Positions 52,974 through 63,572 of a stretch of 64,000 bases of DNA are shown in pieces; position 1 is the first letter of the stretch, and every line of letters starts with the position of its first letter. Both the position numbers and the translations under genes were made by a program. Under the pieces are notes generated by a model. The model did no database searches, was not told the DNA's origin, and worked only from the letters and a program-made list of their open reading frames with translations. This DNA is from Streptomyces sp. NBC_01439 (GTDB lineage: Bacteria > Actinomycetota > Actinomycetes > Streptomycetales > Streptomycetaceae), in contig NZ_CP109487.1 in assembly GCF_036227605.1 (NCBI RefSeq), positions 2,542,001 through 2,606,000 of the forward strand, written 5' to 3'.

Positions 52974-54805
52974 CGGTAGTGCGTGCTTCCCAGCTCGGCG
53001 GTGCGCCGGGTGGGGGTCCCCACGGCGTCCGGCAGCTCGTAGGGGCTCGGTACGGGGAAATACGAGTCGAGGAACCGCTCGACCATGCGCGCCTGGGCGT
53101 CCTTGTCCTTGGGCGCAACGGTGTCGTTGATGCAGAAGGTGTCGAAGTCCCGGCGGGCCACGAGCCGGTCGAGGCGCTGCTGCGCCCCGTTGTGGCCGAT
53201 GTCGATGTACACGTACCGCAGGTCGCCGATCGTGGCGCGGGCCGAGTGGTACGAGTAGTAGTGGTGCAGCGAGGAGGCGATCGGCACGTCGTGCGGGGAG
53301 CGGAAGCGCGAGTGCTGGGTGACCCAGTGGGAGCGCGCGTAGACGTGCTCGATCTCGGAGAGGACGCTGCGCCGCAGCGAGTGCGGGGTGTGCTTCATCT
53401 TCTGGGAGATGAAGGTGCCGAACTGCTTGGCGATCAGGCCGCGGCTGTTCTTGCCGGCCGCGTTGACGGGCAGGTCCTCGGGGCTGACTCCGCCCGGCGG
53501 GATCAGGGCCTTGGACATGAAGAACTTCGACAGCCCGTTGGAGTGGAAGAAGTGCCCCGGGCGCACCGGGCGGCCGAAGAACACGTCGTCGTTCAGGTAG
53601 AGGAAGTGCTCCGAAAGGTCCGGTATGTGATGCAGCTGGCTCTCGATGGCGTGCGAGTTGAACGTCGGCAGCGCGGCCGGGTCGGAGAAGATCTCGCGGT
53701 GGTCGACGACCCGCAGACCGGGGTACTCGGTGTTGAGCCAGCCCGGCGCCTGGCCGGCGGTGACGAGGAAGATCTGGCGGATCCACGGCGCGTACTGGTG
53801 GATGGAGCGCAGCGAGTAGCGGAGCTCGTCGCGGCTGGTGAAGCGCGCATCGTTGGCCGCCTGCTCGTGCAGCGGGGCGGTCGTCCGTCCGGAGGTGATG
53901 CCGCGGCGGGCGGCGTCCTTGCCTGCGCGCCACACCGGGTCGGAGTCGTCCACCCAGGTGTAGACGACGTCGATCGGGAAGAGGTGGTCGGAGGGCAGCG
54001 GGGCGGTGAACTCGGCAAGGGTGCGTGCCTCGCCGCTCCAGTAGGGGGCGGGCACCGGGCTGAAGAGCTGCTGCGGCGCCCAGGTGCGGGGGCCGTCCGC
54101 CGGGACCTCGGTGACCACGCTGTTGGGCCGGGGCGCGACGAGACGGCCGTCGGACTCGTCCCAGAATTCCAGGTCGACGCCGGAGTCCTGGCCGAAGACC
54201 AGGTTCCCCGTCGGGTCGCAGACGATCCAGAACAGCCGCAGGACGTCGCGCGAGCGGTTGCGGCGCCAGGTCTTGGCGGCGGAGCCCGGGCGGTGGTGAC
54301 CGCCGGAGGCGTCGGCGACGTAGCCGGGGTTGATCCCGAAGGAGTACTCGAGGACGTCCTCGACCTCGTCGCGCTGGCTCGCGGGCACGGCGACGCAGGG
54401 ATTGGGCTTGCCGGTGCCGCGGACGCAGAAGTGGTCGATGCCGGCTTCTTCGAGCACGCCGACGAGCAGGTGGAGGTTGCGGGCCTGCGCGGCCCATTCG
54501 GTGGCGCCGGCGACGACCATCGCGTGTACGTGCTTGCCCTGGACGCGGACGACGCGCAGGGAGGCGTCGTCGGCCTTGCCGGCACGGTCCGCACTGCCCC
54601 CCATGGCGCGCACGACGACGGCCGAGCGGGCCGAGTCGACGAGGGTCATGCTCTTCATCACGCCGGTGCGCATGGGCTTGGGTACCGAGCGCACGATGCG
54701 CCTGCGGGCCTGAACAGGAACCAGCGAGCGGTAGCCCGCCACGAGATTACTGGCCTCTGGGTTGCTCACCACGTATCCGCATCCGTCCACATCGCAAGTG
54801 GCCAT
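52970..54805 (-). CDS. Stealth family phosphotransferase
   Basis: The 611-residue protein carries the Stealth core in its second half: VYTWVDDSD near 282, DELRYSLRSIHQYAPWIRQIFLVT near 325, HAIESQLHHIPDLSEHFLYLNDDVFFG near 395 and a C-terminal block with DTFCINDTVAPKD. The N-terminal 250 residues include a nucleotide-sugar-type domain (NLHLLVGVLEEAGIDHFCVRG). It probably transfers a sugar-1-phosphate to a glycan acceptor. It heads the operon. The start is uncertain: ATG at 54805 is used, giving an N terminus with CDVDGCG, but a GTG 12 codons in is possible. Confidence 0.85.
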   Translation of the reverse strand: MATCDVDGCGYVVSNPEASNLVAGYRSLVPVQARRRIVRSVPKPMRTGVMKSMTLVDSARSAVVVRAMGGSADRAGKADDASLRVVRVQGKHVHAMVVAGATEWAAQARNLHLLVGVLEEAGIDHFCVRGTGKPNPCVAVPASQRDEVEDVLEYSFGINPGYVADASGGHHRPGSAAKTWRRNRSRDVLRLFWIVCDPTGNLVFGQDSGVDLEFWDESDGRLVAPRPNSVVTEVPADGPRTWAPQQLFSPVPAPYWSGEARTLAEFTAPLPSDHLFPIDVVYTWVDDSDPVWRAGKDAARRGITSGRTTAPLHEQAANDARFTSRDELRYSLRSIHQYAPWIRQIFLVTAGQAPGWLNTEYPGLRVVDHREIFSDPAALPTFNSHAIESQLHHIPDLSEHFLYLNDDVFFGRPVRPGHFFHSNGLSKFFMSKALIPPGGVSPEDLPVNAAGKNSRGLIAKQFGTFISQKMKHTPHSLRRSVLSEIEHVYARSHWVTQHSRFRSPHDVPIASSLHHYYSYHSARATIGDLRYVYIDIGHNGAQQRLDRLVARRDFDTFCINDTVAPKDKDAQARMVERFLDSYFPVPSPYELPDAVGTPTRRTAELGSTHYR

Positions 54806-54981
54806 ATCCGACCGGTCGCTCCGGACTCGGTATGCCGCGCCGCGAACCTCCCCCGTTCCACGCCCCCCCCGGACGCCTATCGGATCTTCACACTTGAGGC
54901 CACGCGTTGTCCATCTGCCGTCCGTCGCCCGGACACGTCAACAGGCCCACATTCGGGACATGTTCAAGCTTTCGCAAACAC

Positions 54982-55001
54982 CTTGTGAACAAGCTCACAA
55001 G
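54982..55001. promoter_or_regulatory. CRP-type palindrome CTTGTGA-N6-TCACAAG
   Basis: A perfect 7-bp inverted repeat with a 6-bp spacer includes TGTGA-N6-TCACA, the classic CRP/FNR-family half sites, in an AT-rich 250-bp gap about 180 bp upstream of the Stealth operon. Streptomyces has a Crp protein with a similar GTG-N6-type site. It is a good candidate operator; no promoter boxes could be fixed around it. Confidence 0.55.
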
Positions 55002-55056
55002 ATCCTTTCGATGAGTTTCGGCCACCCGAAGCCCGATAGGTGGAGATTTTGCGGAT

Positions 55057-56103
55057 TTACAACTGAATCGCAGGATTCATCACGAGGCCCGGCTCGTCGC
55101 TCTGCCGCACGATCCGCAGCCGGCCGGCCTGGTCCACCGTGCCGATCACGACGCGGCCGTAGCCGTCGAGCGCCAGTGCGGGCGGGCAGACCGTGGTCTC
55201 GCCGGTGGCAGACCACCACACGCCCGCGCCCTCGTTCTCCGAGCCGCAGGCGGCCAGCATGACCTGGCCGTCGTACCCCCAGTGGGCGAGCACCGTGCAG
55301 TCGTACCCGTCGAGGACGGCGCGTACGGCCGCGAGCCGCCCCTCCGCGGGGGCCCCGCCGAGGGGGATGATCCAGTCGCCGATGCGGTGGGCGAGGATGC
55401 CGCCGGTCTCGGCGTCGGTCCAGTAGTAGGTGACCCGGCCCGGCGAGGTCTCCAGCGCCACGGGGCTGCCCGCGGCGGGGGCGACGCGGATGTTCGGGCG
55501 GCGCTCGACGTCACCGTCCGGCACGGACTGCGTCCAGTGCATGGTGCGGCCGTTGTCCGCCGGGGCCAGCAGCTCGATGAGGCCCGTGGACGCGGTCACC
55601 GCGGCCAGGCCGTCGAGGCCCCGCTGGCCCTGGAGGTTCTTCCACGACTCCCAGGCCCCGCGACGGCCCTCCCGGCGCATCGACACTCCGCCGCCGGCGT
55701 GCCGGACGAACAGGTACACCGCCCCGGACGCCGAGACCGTGCCGGCCGGCGGGCCCGCCATCGCGGCGCGCGCCGGGTCCTTGGACGGGCTGCCGAGCGC
55801 ACGCCAGTCGGTGAGCGGGCGGCCCGTCTGGAACTGGGTCGCCTGGACGAAGTCGACCACCGGCGTCCCGTCGGCGCCGTGCGCGGTACGGCGGCCCAGC
55901 AGGTGCAGGTAGCGGTCGGCGCCCTGGACCACCGTCACGTGGCTGAGCTCGGGAGTCTCCACGAAGTCGGGGCCGGTCCACTTCGGTCCGCCCGGAGCCT
56001 CTTCCGTCCACCGCAGCAGACCGCCGCGGGTACGGACGAAGGCCGTGAGCCGCCCGTCCTTGCCCAGGGCGAGCCAGCGCCCGTCGACGACGAATTCGCT
56101 CAC
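55057..56103 (-). CDS. Predicted beta-propeller protein (PLL-like)
   Basis: The 348-residue protein has repeated blade-like units with W-x-x-lysine/Asn patterns (SEFVVDGRWLALGKDGRL, GPKWTGPDFVETPELSHVTVVQGADRYLHLL, TMHWTQSVPDGD, YYWTDAETGGILAHRIGDW). It resembles PLL/fucose-lectin-type propellers, which bind sugars. No signal peptide is seen. GTG at 56103 has GGAAGGG upstream and is preferred to a longer start. It stands upstream of the Stealth operon on the same strand and may recognise the polymer or its precursor. Confidence 0.7.
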   Translation of the reverse strand: MSEFVVDGRWLALGKDGRLTAFVRTRGGLLRWTEEAPGGPKWTGPDFVETPELSHVTVVQGADRYLHLLGRRTAHGADGTPVVDFVQATQFQTGRPLTDWRALGSPSKDPARAAMAGPPAGTVSASGAVYLFVRHAGGGVSMRREGRRGAWESWKNLQGQRGLDGLAAVTASTGLIELLAPADNGRTMHWTQSVPDGDVERRPNIRVAPAAGSPVALETSPGRVTYYWTDAETGGILAHRIGDWIIPLGGAPAEGRLAAVRAVLDGYDCTVLAHWGYDGQVMLAACGSENEGAGVWWSATGETTVCPPALALDGYGRVVIGTVDQAGRLRIVRQSDEPGLVMNPAIQL

Positions 56104-56331
56104 CGTGCCGCGACCCTTCCCTAGACCTGCTTGACCGGCCCGGGGGGCCACCATCGAGGCGAATGATAGTGCGACAGGTGGACGTACGATTCAGGACATC
56201 AAGTCGCACACTCATCTCATTAACTGTCTATAATGCACGGCCAGCGCGGGCATCCCGGAGCGGCCTCTCCCGCGCCCGGACGTCGCGCCCGCCAACGCCC
56301 GTGCCGACCACCACCATTGAGGACTCAGAGG

Positions 56332-57423
56332 ATGAGCCAGGACGTCATGACACCGGGCCGCGAGACTCCCCGCGGCCCCTCCGAGGGGCGCGGGCGCAAG
56401 CGTGCCCGGACCCGCGGACAGCGCGTCAGGCGGGTCCTCCTGCTGACCCTCGCCGTCCTCGTCCTCGCGGTCGGCGGCACCGGCTGGTGGCTGTACAGCA
56501 GCCTCGACGGCAACATCTCCAGCGTCGACCTGGACAAGGCGATCGGTGACGACCGCCCGCAGAAGGTCGTCGCGAACGCCCAGAACATCCTGGTGCTCGG
56601 GTCCGACTCCCGGGCCGGGGCCAACGGCGACCTCGACCACGGCAACGTCAGCGGCGCCCGCTCGGACACCGCGATGCTGGTGCACATACCCGAGGGCCGG
56701 GCCAAGGCCACCGCGGTGAGCATCCCGCGCGACACCCTGATCACCCGGCCCGAGTGCAAGGACGGCGACGGCAAGACCGTGAAGTCCGCGAACCGGGTCA
56801 TGTTCAACTCCGTCTACTCGCTCGCGGGCCCGGCCTGCGTGGTCAAGACCGTGGAGACGATGTCCGGGGTCCGCATCGACCACTTCGTTGAGGTGGACTT
56901 CGCCGGCTTCAAGGGTCTGGTCGACGCACTGGGCGGGGTCACCGTCACCCTCGACAAGCCGATGAGCGGCGCCAAGGGCGGCCTCAAGCTCGACGCCGGC
57001 GAGCACAAGCTCAACGGCACCGACTCCCTCAAGTTCGTCCGTACCCGCTACGGCTACGGCGACGGCAGCGACCTCGGGCGCATAGGCCTCCAGCAGCAGT
57101 TCATGATGGCGATGCTGTCCGAGATCAAGAAGCAGGACGCCTTCGGCAACCCGGCGCGGCTGTACAAGCTCGCCGACGCCGGGACCAAGTCGCTGACCAC
57201 CGACTCCGAGCTCGCCTCGCTCACCGCGCTGTCCGACTTCGCGCGGAGCATGAAGGGCGTGGACCCGGAGACCATGGAGACGATCATGCTGCCGGTCGCC
57301 TACGACAAGGTGGACCCGAACCGCGTGATCACGGCGGAGCCGCAGGCGACCCAGCTGTGGGAAGCCCTCCGCAACGACCAGAAGATCCCGGCCTCGGCGA
57401 AGAAGTCCCCCGCCACGGGCTGA
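56332..57423 (+). CDS. LCP (LytR-CpsA-Psr) family ligase
   Basis: The 363-residue protein has an Arg-rich cytoplasmic N terminus (about 1-35), one membrane segment (about 36-58) and an LCP domain: NILVLGSDSRAG, SDTAMLVHIPEGRAKATAVSIPRDTLI, GVRIDHFVEVDFAGFKGLVDALGGVTV and LKFVRTRYGYGDGSDLGRIGLQQQF. LCP enzymes transfer a glycopolymer from its lipid carrier to peptidoglycan. Its place next to the Stealth and propeller genes suggests that it attaches the polymer made by them. ATG at 56332 has GAGGA upstream. Confidence 0.93.
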   Translation: MSQDVMTPGRETPRGPSEGRGRKRARTRGQRVRRVLLLTLAVLVLAVGGTGWWLYSSLDGNISSVDLDKAIGDDRPQKVVANAQNILVLGSDSRAGANGDLDHGNVSGARSDTAMLVHIPEGRAKATAVSIPRDTLITRPECKDGDGKTVKSANRVMFNSVYSLAGPACVVKTVETMSGVRIDHFVEVDFAGFKGLVDALGGVTVTLDKPMSGAKGGLKLDAGEHKLNGTDSLKFVRTRYGYGDGSDLGRIGLQQQFMMAMLSEIKKQDAFGNPARLYKLADAGTKSLTTDSELASLTALSDFARSMKGVDPETMETIMLPVAYDKVDPNRVITAEPQATQLWEALRNDQKIPASAKKSPATG

Positions 57424-57442
57424 CGGGCCACGCACACACGGA

Positions 57443-57473
57443 GCCGGCCGTACGGATGACCCGTACGGCCGGC
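57443..57473 (+). terminator. Terminator after the LCP gene
   Basis: GCCGGCCGTACGG and its complement form a 13-bp perfect stem with an ATGAC loop, followed by a TTCCGGCTTT run. It lies between converging LCP and permease genes and may serve both. Confidence 0.85.
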
Positions 57474-57490
57474 TTCCGGCTTTCACGCCC

Positions 57491-57535
57491 TGGTACTTCG
57501 CGTCCTGGTGCTTCGCGTCCTAGAACTCCGCGTCC
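57491..57535. repeat. Three 15-bp direct repeats at the permease 3' end
   Basis: Units TGGTACTTCGCGTCC, TGGTGCTTCGCGTCC and TAGAACTCCGCGTCC are consecutive. The permease stop codon lies at the junction with the last unit, and downstream the same reading frame would continue as DAKHQ, DAKYQ after GQDAEF. The tail thus appears to have been duplicated in frame and then closed by the stop. Confidence 0.6.
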
Positions 57536-59019
57536 TGGCCGACCTTGTGCAGGCGGCTGTTGCGGTAGCCGTAGGCGAAGTAGACGATGACGCCGACGAC
57601 CATCCAGATGCCGAAGCGGAGCCAGGTCTCGGCCGGCAGGTTGAGCATCAGCCAGAACGAGGCCGCGATCGACACGATCGGAATGAAGGGCACCCACGGG
57701 GTGCGGAAGGACCGGTGCAGGTCGGGGCGGGTCTTGCGCAGGACGATCACACCCAGCGCGACCACCACGAAGGCGAACAGGGTGCCGATGTTCACCAGTT
57801 CCGCGAGGGTCTCCAGGCTGGTGAAACCGGCGACGACCGCGATGATCCCACCGAGCAGCAGGGTCGCCCGGTAGGGGGTGCGGTACGTCGGGTGCGTCAC
57901 GGAGAAGACGCGCGGCAGCAGTCCGTCACGGCTCATCGCGAAGAACACGCGGGTCTGACCGAGCAGCAGGATCATGCACACGGTGATCAGACCGACGGCC
58001 GCACCGAGGCTGATGGCGCCCGAGAAGAACGGCTGGTTCACCGATTTGAAGGCTTCGGCGAGCGGCGCGGTCGGGGACATCTCCGAGTACTTCTGCATGC
58101 CCGTGACCACCAGGGTCACGGCGACGTAGAGCACGGTGCAGATCAGCAGCGAACCGAGGATGCCGCGCGGCATGTCGCGCTGGGGGTTCTTGGTCTCCTC
58201 GGCCGCCGTCGCCACCACGTCGAAGCCGATGAAGGCGAAGAAGATGAGCGAGGCCGCCGTGAAGATGCCCATGACGCCGAAGTTCGTGGGCTCGTAGCCG
58301 AAGAGCAACTGGACCAGGGGCGAGTGCCAGCCGCTGACGCCCTCGGCCTGCGGCTGGGCCGGCGGGATGAACGGCGAGTAGTTGTCGGCCTTGATGAAGA
58401 ACAGGCCCGCGACGATGACCAGCAGGACGACCGTCACCTTGATGGCGACGACGACCGCGGTGATGCGGGCCGAGAGCTTCGTCCCGACGACCAGGATCCA
58501 CGTCAGCACGAGGACCAGCAGGAACGCCAGCAGGTCGAAGTGGCCGCCGGCATCGGGGCCGGACAGGGAGGTCGGCAGGGTCCAGCCGAGGTTGGTGTCC
58601 ATGAGGTGGCGCACGTACCCGGACCAGCCGACCGCGACCACCGCCGTGCCGAGCGCGAACTCCAGCACCAGGTCCCAGCCGATGATCCAGGCGGGCAACT
58701 CACCGATCGAGGCGTACGAGAACGTGTACGCCGACCCGGCCACCGGGACGGTGGACGCGAACTCGGCGTAGCAGAGCGCCGCCAGGGCGCAGACGATGCC
58801 CGCGGCCACGAAGGCCAGGGCGGTGGCGGGACCGGCGTTGTTCCGGGCGGCGATGCCCGTGAGGACGAAGATGCCGGTGCCGATGATGACGCCCACACCG
58901 AAGACCGTGAGGTCCCAGGCGGAGAGCGACTTGCGGAGCGCGTGTTCCGGCTCCTCCGTGTCGCGGATGGACTGCTCCACCGTCTTGGTACGGAATGGGC
59001 TGTTCAGATCCTTGCTCAC
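57520..59019 (-). CDS. APC-family amino-acid permease
   Basis: The 499-residue protein has about twelve membrane spans and the APC superfamily signatures GVGVIIGTGIFVLTG, CYAEFASTVPVAGSAYTFSYASIGELPAWIIGWDLVLEFALG and EETKNPQRDMPRGI. It belongs to the cationic-amino-acid/gamma-aminobutyrate-like permease branch by overall pattern; substrate is uncertain. GTG at 59019 has GGAGG five bases upstream; a longer start adds an unlikely tail. A terminator separates it from dxs. Confidence 0.88.
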   Translation of the reverse strand: MSKDLNSPFRTKTVEQSIRDTEEPEHALRKSLSAWDLTVFGVGVIIGTGIFVLTGIAARNNAGPATALAFVAAGIVCALAALCYAEFASTVPVAGSAYTFSYASIGELPAWIIGWDLVLEFALGTAVVAVGWSGYVRHLMDTNLGWTLPTSLSGPDAGGHFDLLAFLLVLVLTWILVVGTKLSARITAVVVAIKVTVVLLVIVAGLFFIKADNYSPFIPPAQPQAEGVSGWHSPLVQLLFGYEPTNFGVMGIFTAASLIFFAFIGFDVVATAAEETKNPQRDMPRGILGSLLICTVLYVAVTLVVTGMQKYSEMSPTAPLAEAFKSVNQPFFSGAISLGAAVGLITVCMILLLGQTRVFFAMSRDGLLPRVFSVTHPTYRTPYRATLLLGGIIAVVAGFTSLETLAELVNIGTLFAFVVVALGVIVLRKTRPDLHRSFRTPWVPFIPIVSIAASFWLMLNLPAETWLRFGIWMVVGVIVYFAYGYRNSRLHKVGQDAEF

Positions 59020-59048
59020 CGACGCCTCCGAGAGGTGACGACGCACGA

Positions 59049-59092
59049 ACGGGCCGGGAGGCCCACTCTTCAAGAGTGATCTCCCGGCCCGT
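59049..59092 (-). terminator. Terminator after dxs
   Basis: ACGGGCCGGGAG (59049-59060) and CTCCCGGCCCGT (59081-59092) form a 12-bp stem; ACTCTT/AAGAGT within the loop adds an inner stem. It lies between the dxs stop and the permease start on the minus strand and could end dxs transcripts or attenuate the permease. Confidence 0.7.
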
Positions 59093-59143
59093 GACGTGCA
59101 ACCGCGCGTCGATCTACGAACGGCGCGCGTGGCGAGATCCGGA

Positions 59144-61060
59144 CTAGTCGACGGCGGCGGCCGGCTCGCTCTCGTAGCGGCCGTCCAGCTTCGCGACGAG
59201 GCCGGTGACCTGCCGGGCGATGTCCGGCGCGGTCAGGCCGATCTCGGCCATGATCTCCTTGCGCTGGGCGTGGTCGAGAAAGCGCTGCGGGATGCCGAAG
59301 TCGCGCAGCGGTACGTCGACGCCCGCGTCCCGCAGGGCCTGCGAGACGGCGGCGCCCACACCACCGGTACGGCCGTTGTCCTCGACGGTGACGACCACGC
59401 GGTGCCGGTCAGCGAGCGGGGCCAGGGCCTCGTCCACGGGCTTGACCCAGCGGGGGTCGACCACGGTCGTGGAGATGCCCTGCTTGTCCAGCAGATCGGC
59501 GATCTCCAGGCACATCGGGGCGAGCGCACCGACCGAGACGAGCAGTACGTCCGGCCGGGTGACCTCGGCGCCCGGGGCGCGCAGCACGTCCATGCCACCG
59601 ATCTTGCCGACGGCCGGGACGGCCGGGCCGACGACGCCCTTGGAGAAGCGCACGACGGTCGGTGCGTCCTTGACCTCGACGGCCTCGCGGAGCTGCGCGC
59701 GCAGCTGCTCGGCGTCGCGCGGAGCGGCGAGCCGCAGGCCCGGGACGACCTGGAGGATGGACATGTCCCACATGCCGTTGTGGGAGGCGCCGTCGGTGCC
59801 GGTGATGCCGGCACGGTCCAGGACGAAGGTGACCCCGCACTTGTGCAGCGCGACGTCCATCAGGACCTGGTCGAAGGCGCGGTTGAGGAAGGTCGCGTAC
59901 ACCGCGAAGACCGGGTGGGCGCCGCCGGTGGCGAGGCCCGCCGCCGAGGTGGCGCCGTGCTGCTCGGCGATGCCGACGTCGTAGATACGGTCCGGGAAGG
60001 CGTCCGCGAACTTCTTCAGGCCGACCGGCTGGAGCATGGCGGCGGTGATGCCGACGATGTCCTTGCGCTCCTGGCCGAGCTTGACCATCTCGTCGGCGAA
60101 GACGGAGGTCCAGCTGGCGGCGTCGGTGCTGACCGGCAGGCCGGTGTCCGGGTGGATCACGCCGACCGCGTGGAAGCGGTCCGCCTCGTGCTCCAGGGCC
60201 GGGGTGTAGCCGCGGCCCTTCTGGGTGAGGCAGTGCACGATGACCGGGCCGCTGAAGCGCTTGGCGCGCTGCAGGGCGGACTCCAGGGCCTCGATGTCGT
60301 GGCCGTCGATGGGCCCGATGTACTTGAGCCCGAGGTCCTCGAACATGCCCTGCGGGGCGATGAAGTCCTTGAGGCCCTTCTTGGCGCCGTGCAGGGTCTC
60401 GAAGAGCGGCTTCCCGACGACCGGGGTGCGCTCCAGGATCTCCTTGCCGCGGGCCAGGAAGCGCTCGTAGCCGTCCGTGGTGCGCAGGGTCGCCAGGTGG
60501 TTCGCGAGGCCGCCGATGGTGGGGCCGTACGAGCGCTCGTTGTCGTTGACGACGATGACCAGCGGGCGGTCCTTGGCGGCGGCGATGTTGTTCAGCGCCT
60601 CCCAGGCCATGCCGCCGGTCAGCGCGCCGTCGCCGATGACGGCGGCGACGTGGTGGTCCTCGCGGCCCAGCACCTCGTTGGCCTTGGCGAGGCCGTCGGC
60701 CCAGCCGAGCACGGTGGAGGCGTGCGAGTTCTCGATCACGTCGTGCTCGGACTCGGCGCGCGAGGGGTAGCCGGACAGGCCTCCCTTGGAGCGCAGGTTG
60801 CCGAAGTCCTGGCGGCCCGTGAGCAGCTTGTGGACGTAGGCCTGGTGGCCGGTGTCGAAGAGGACCTTGTCCTTGGGCGATTCGAAGACCCGGTGCAGGG
60901 CGATCGTCAGTTCGACCACGCCGAGGTTGGGGCCGAGGTGCCCGCCGGTCTTGGAGACGGCGTCGACGAGGAAGGACCTGATCTCTGCCGCGAGCTGGTC
61001 GAGCTCCTCCTGGCTGAGCCGGTCCAGATCGCGCGGTCCCTTGATGCGGGTCAGCAGCAC
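59144..61060 (-). CDS. dxs: 1-deoxy-D-xylulose-5-phosphate synthase
   Basis: The 638-residue protein is a full-length [23 protein letters not shown], thiamine diphosphate motif [19 protein letters not shown] with [21 protein letters not shown], and [15 protein letters not shown]. It condenses pyruvate with glyceraldehyde-3-phosphate, the first step of the MEP pathway to isoprenoids. GTG at 61060 with GGAGG upstream gives the normal length; longer frames from 61252 are not supported. A likely promoter lies about 35-65 bp upstream. Confidence 0.96.
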   Translation of the reverse strand: MLLTRIKGPRDLDRLSQEELDQLAAEIRSFLVDAVSKTGGHLGPNLGVVELTIALHRVFESPKDKVLFDTGHQAYVHKLLTGRQDFGNLRSKGGLSGYPSRAESEHDVIENSHASTVLGWADGLAKANEVLGREDHHVAAVIGDGALTGGMAWEALNNIAAAKDRPLVIVVNDNERSYGPTIGGLANHLATLRTTDGYERFLARGKEILERTPVVGKPLFETLHGAKKGLKDFIAPQGMFEDLGLKYIGPIDGHDIEALESALQRAKRFSGPVIVHCLTQKGRGYTPALEHEADRFHAVGVIHPDTGLPVSTDAASWTSVFADEMVKLGQERKDIVGITAAMLQPVGLKKFADAFPDRIYDVGIAEQHGATSAAGLATGGAHPVFAVYATFLNRAFDQVLMDVALHKCGVTFVLDRAGITGTDGASHNGMWDMSILQVVPGLRLAAPRDAEQLRAQLREAVEVKDAPTVVRFSKGVVGPAVPAVGKIGGMDVLRAPGAEVTRPDVLLVSVGALAPMCLEIADLLDKQGISTTVVDPRWVKPVDEALAPLADRHRVVVTVEDNGRTGGVGAAVSQALRDAGVDVPLRDFGIPQRFLDHAQRKEIMAEIGLTAPDIARQVTGLVAKLDGRYESEPAAAVD

Positions 61061-61094
61061 CCGTGCCTCCTTGCAGTTGCTTGCTGGTCTGTCG

Positions 61095-61124
61095 AGTCTA
61101 ATGTTCCGTCCCCGGCCGCGGTCA
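61095..61124 (-). promoter_or_regulatory. Probable dxs promoter
   Basis: On the minus strand TGACCG (61119-61124) and TAGACT (61095-61100) are separated by 18 bp, a fair HrdB-type match 35 bp before the dxs GTG. Further upstream the gap has repeated CCGTACATG and ATGyACGCACGG motifs and a TACGGG/CCCGTA inverted repeat, possibly operator sites. Confidence 0.45.
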
Positions 61125-61239
61125 TCGGGCCGTCCCGGGGGCGTCACACCTTTGTCATACATGTACGCACGGCCTGACGGCCACACATCACATACGGGCG
61201 TATACCCGTACATGAGTACCCCGTACATGCACGCACGGA

Positions 61240-61270
61240 TGCCCGGCGCCACGAGAAGTGGCGCCGGGCA
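61240..61270 (-). terminator. Terminator of the sugar ABC operon
   Basis: TGCCCGGCGCCAC and GTGGCGCCGGGCA form a 13-bp perfect stem with a GAGAA loop, about 50 bp beyond the permease stop on the minus strand. Confidence 0.85.
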
Positions 61271-61323
61271 CTGTGACCGGTCTTACCGCCGGACGTCACT
61301 CCGGCGCGAGGTCGGGCGCGCGA

Positions 61324-62627
<1,304 letters not shown>

Positions 62628-62631
<4 letters not shown>

Positions 62632-63416
62632 TTGCCGGCCTCCGAGGTGCGGGCCGCCCGGCGGGTCACGGCGTTGTCCGTGGCACCGGTGATGGCGGAG
62701 ATGATCTCTTCCTGCGAGGTGTCGGCGACGTTGAAGACACCGTTGTTGCGGCCCAGCCGCAGGACCGCCACCTTGTCGGCGACGGCCTTCACATCGGCCA
62801 TGTTGTGGCTGATGAGGATGACGGCGTGGCCGCGCTCGCGCAGCCGCTCCACCAGGTCGAGGACCTGTGCGGTCTGCTCGACGCCGAGGGCGGCGGTGGG
62901 CTCGTCGAGGATGACGAGCTGGGGCTCGCCCAGCATGGAACGGGCGATGGCCACGGTCTGGCGCTGACCGCCGGAGAGTGACGCGATGGGGATCCGGACA
63001 CTGGGGATCCGGATGGACAGGGTGGTCAGGAGCTCGCGGGCGCGCCGCTCCATCTCCACCTCGTCGAGGATGCCGAAGCTCTTGAGCTCTCGGCCGAGGA
63101 AGAGGTTGCCGACGACATCGATGTTGTCGCACAGCGCGAGGTCCTGGTAGACCGTCGCGATGCCCAGGTTCTGGGCGTCGTGGGGCTTGCCGATGGAGAC
63201 CGGACGCCCTTCCCACTCGATGACACCTTCATCGATGGGGTGCACGCCGGCGATCGTCTTGACCAGCGTGGACTTTCCGGCGCCGTTGTCGCCGACGAGG
63301 GCGACCACTTCACCGGAGTGGATCTCGAGTTCTACGTCGGTCAGGGCCTGAACGGCGCCGAACCGCTTCGAGACCCCTCGCAACGCCAGCACGGGCGCAG
63401 CGGACACATGAACCAT
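62628..63416 (-). CDS. Sugar ABC transporter ATP-binding protein
   Basis: The 262-residue protein has Walker A VGDNGAGKSTLVK, signature LSGGQRQTVAIAR, Walker B LVILDEPTAALG and H-loop ISHN. It is a single-domain version of the XylG/RbsA family, whose members usually carry two ATPase domains, so it should dimerise. Together with the permease and the substrate-binding protein it forms the importer. It is preceded by two hairpins that separate it from the binding-protein gene. Confidence 0.9.
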
Positions 63417-63489
63417 CTCCTTCGCCGCCTGACCGGCGGGGATGTCGTGCAGAAGAGCAGGAGCGGGATGAATGGGGGAACGTTTCTGC

Positions 63490-63563
63490 CCGGCGCCCCG
63501 CCGGGTGGCGGGGAGTAAGTGGCGGGGCGCCGGTCAGGCACGGGGGCCGCCTCGGGGAGGCGG
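63490..63563 (-). terminator. Two hairpins between binding-protein and ATPase genes
   Basis: CCGGCGCCCCGCC (63490-63502) pairs with GGCGGGGCGCCGG (63521-63533), and CCGCCTC (63547-63553) with GAGGCGG (63557-63563). In sugar ABC operons such hairpins limit read-through from the binding-protein gene and raise its mRNA relative to the membrane genes. Confidence 0.7.
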
Positions 63564-63572
63564 CGGGGGCCG

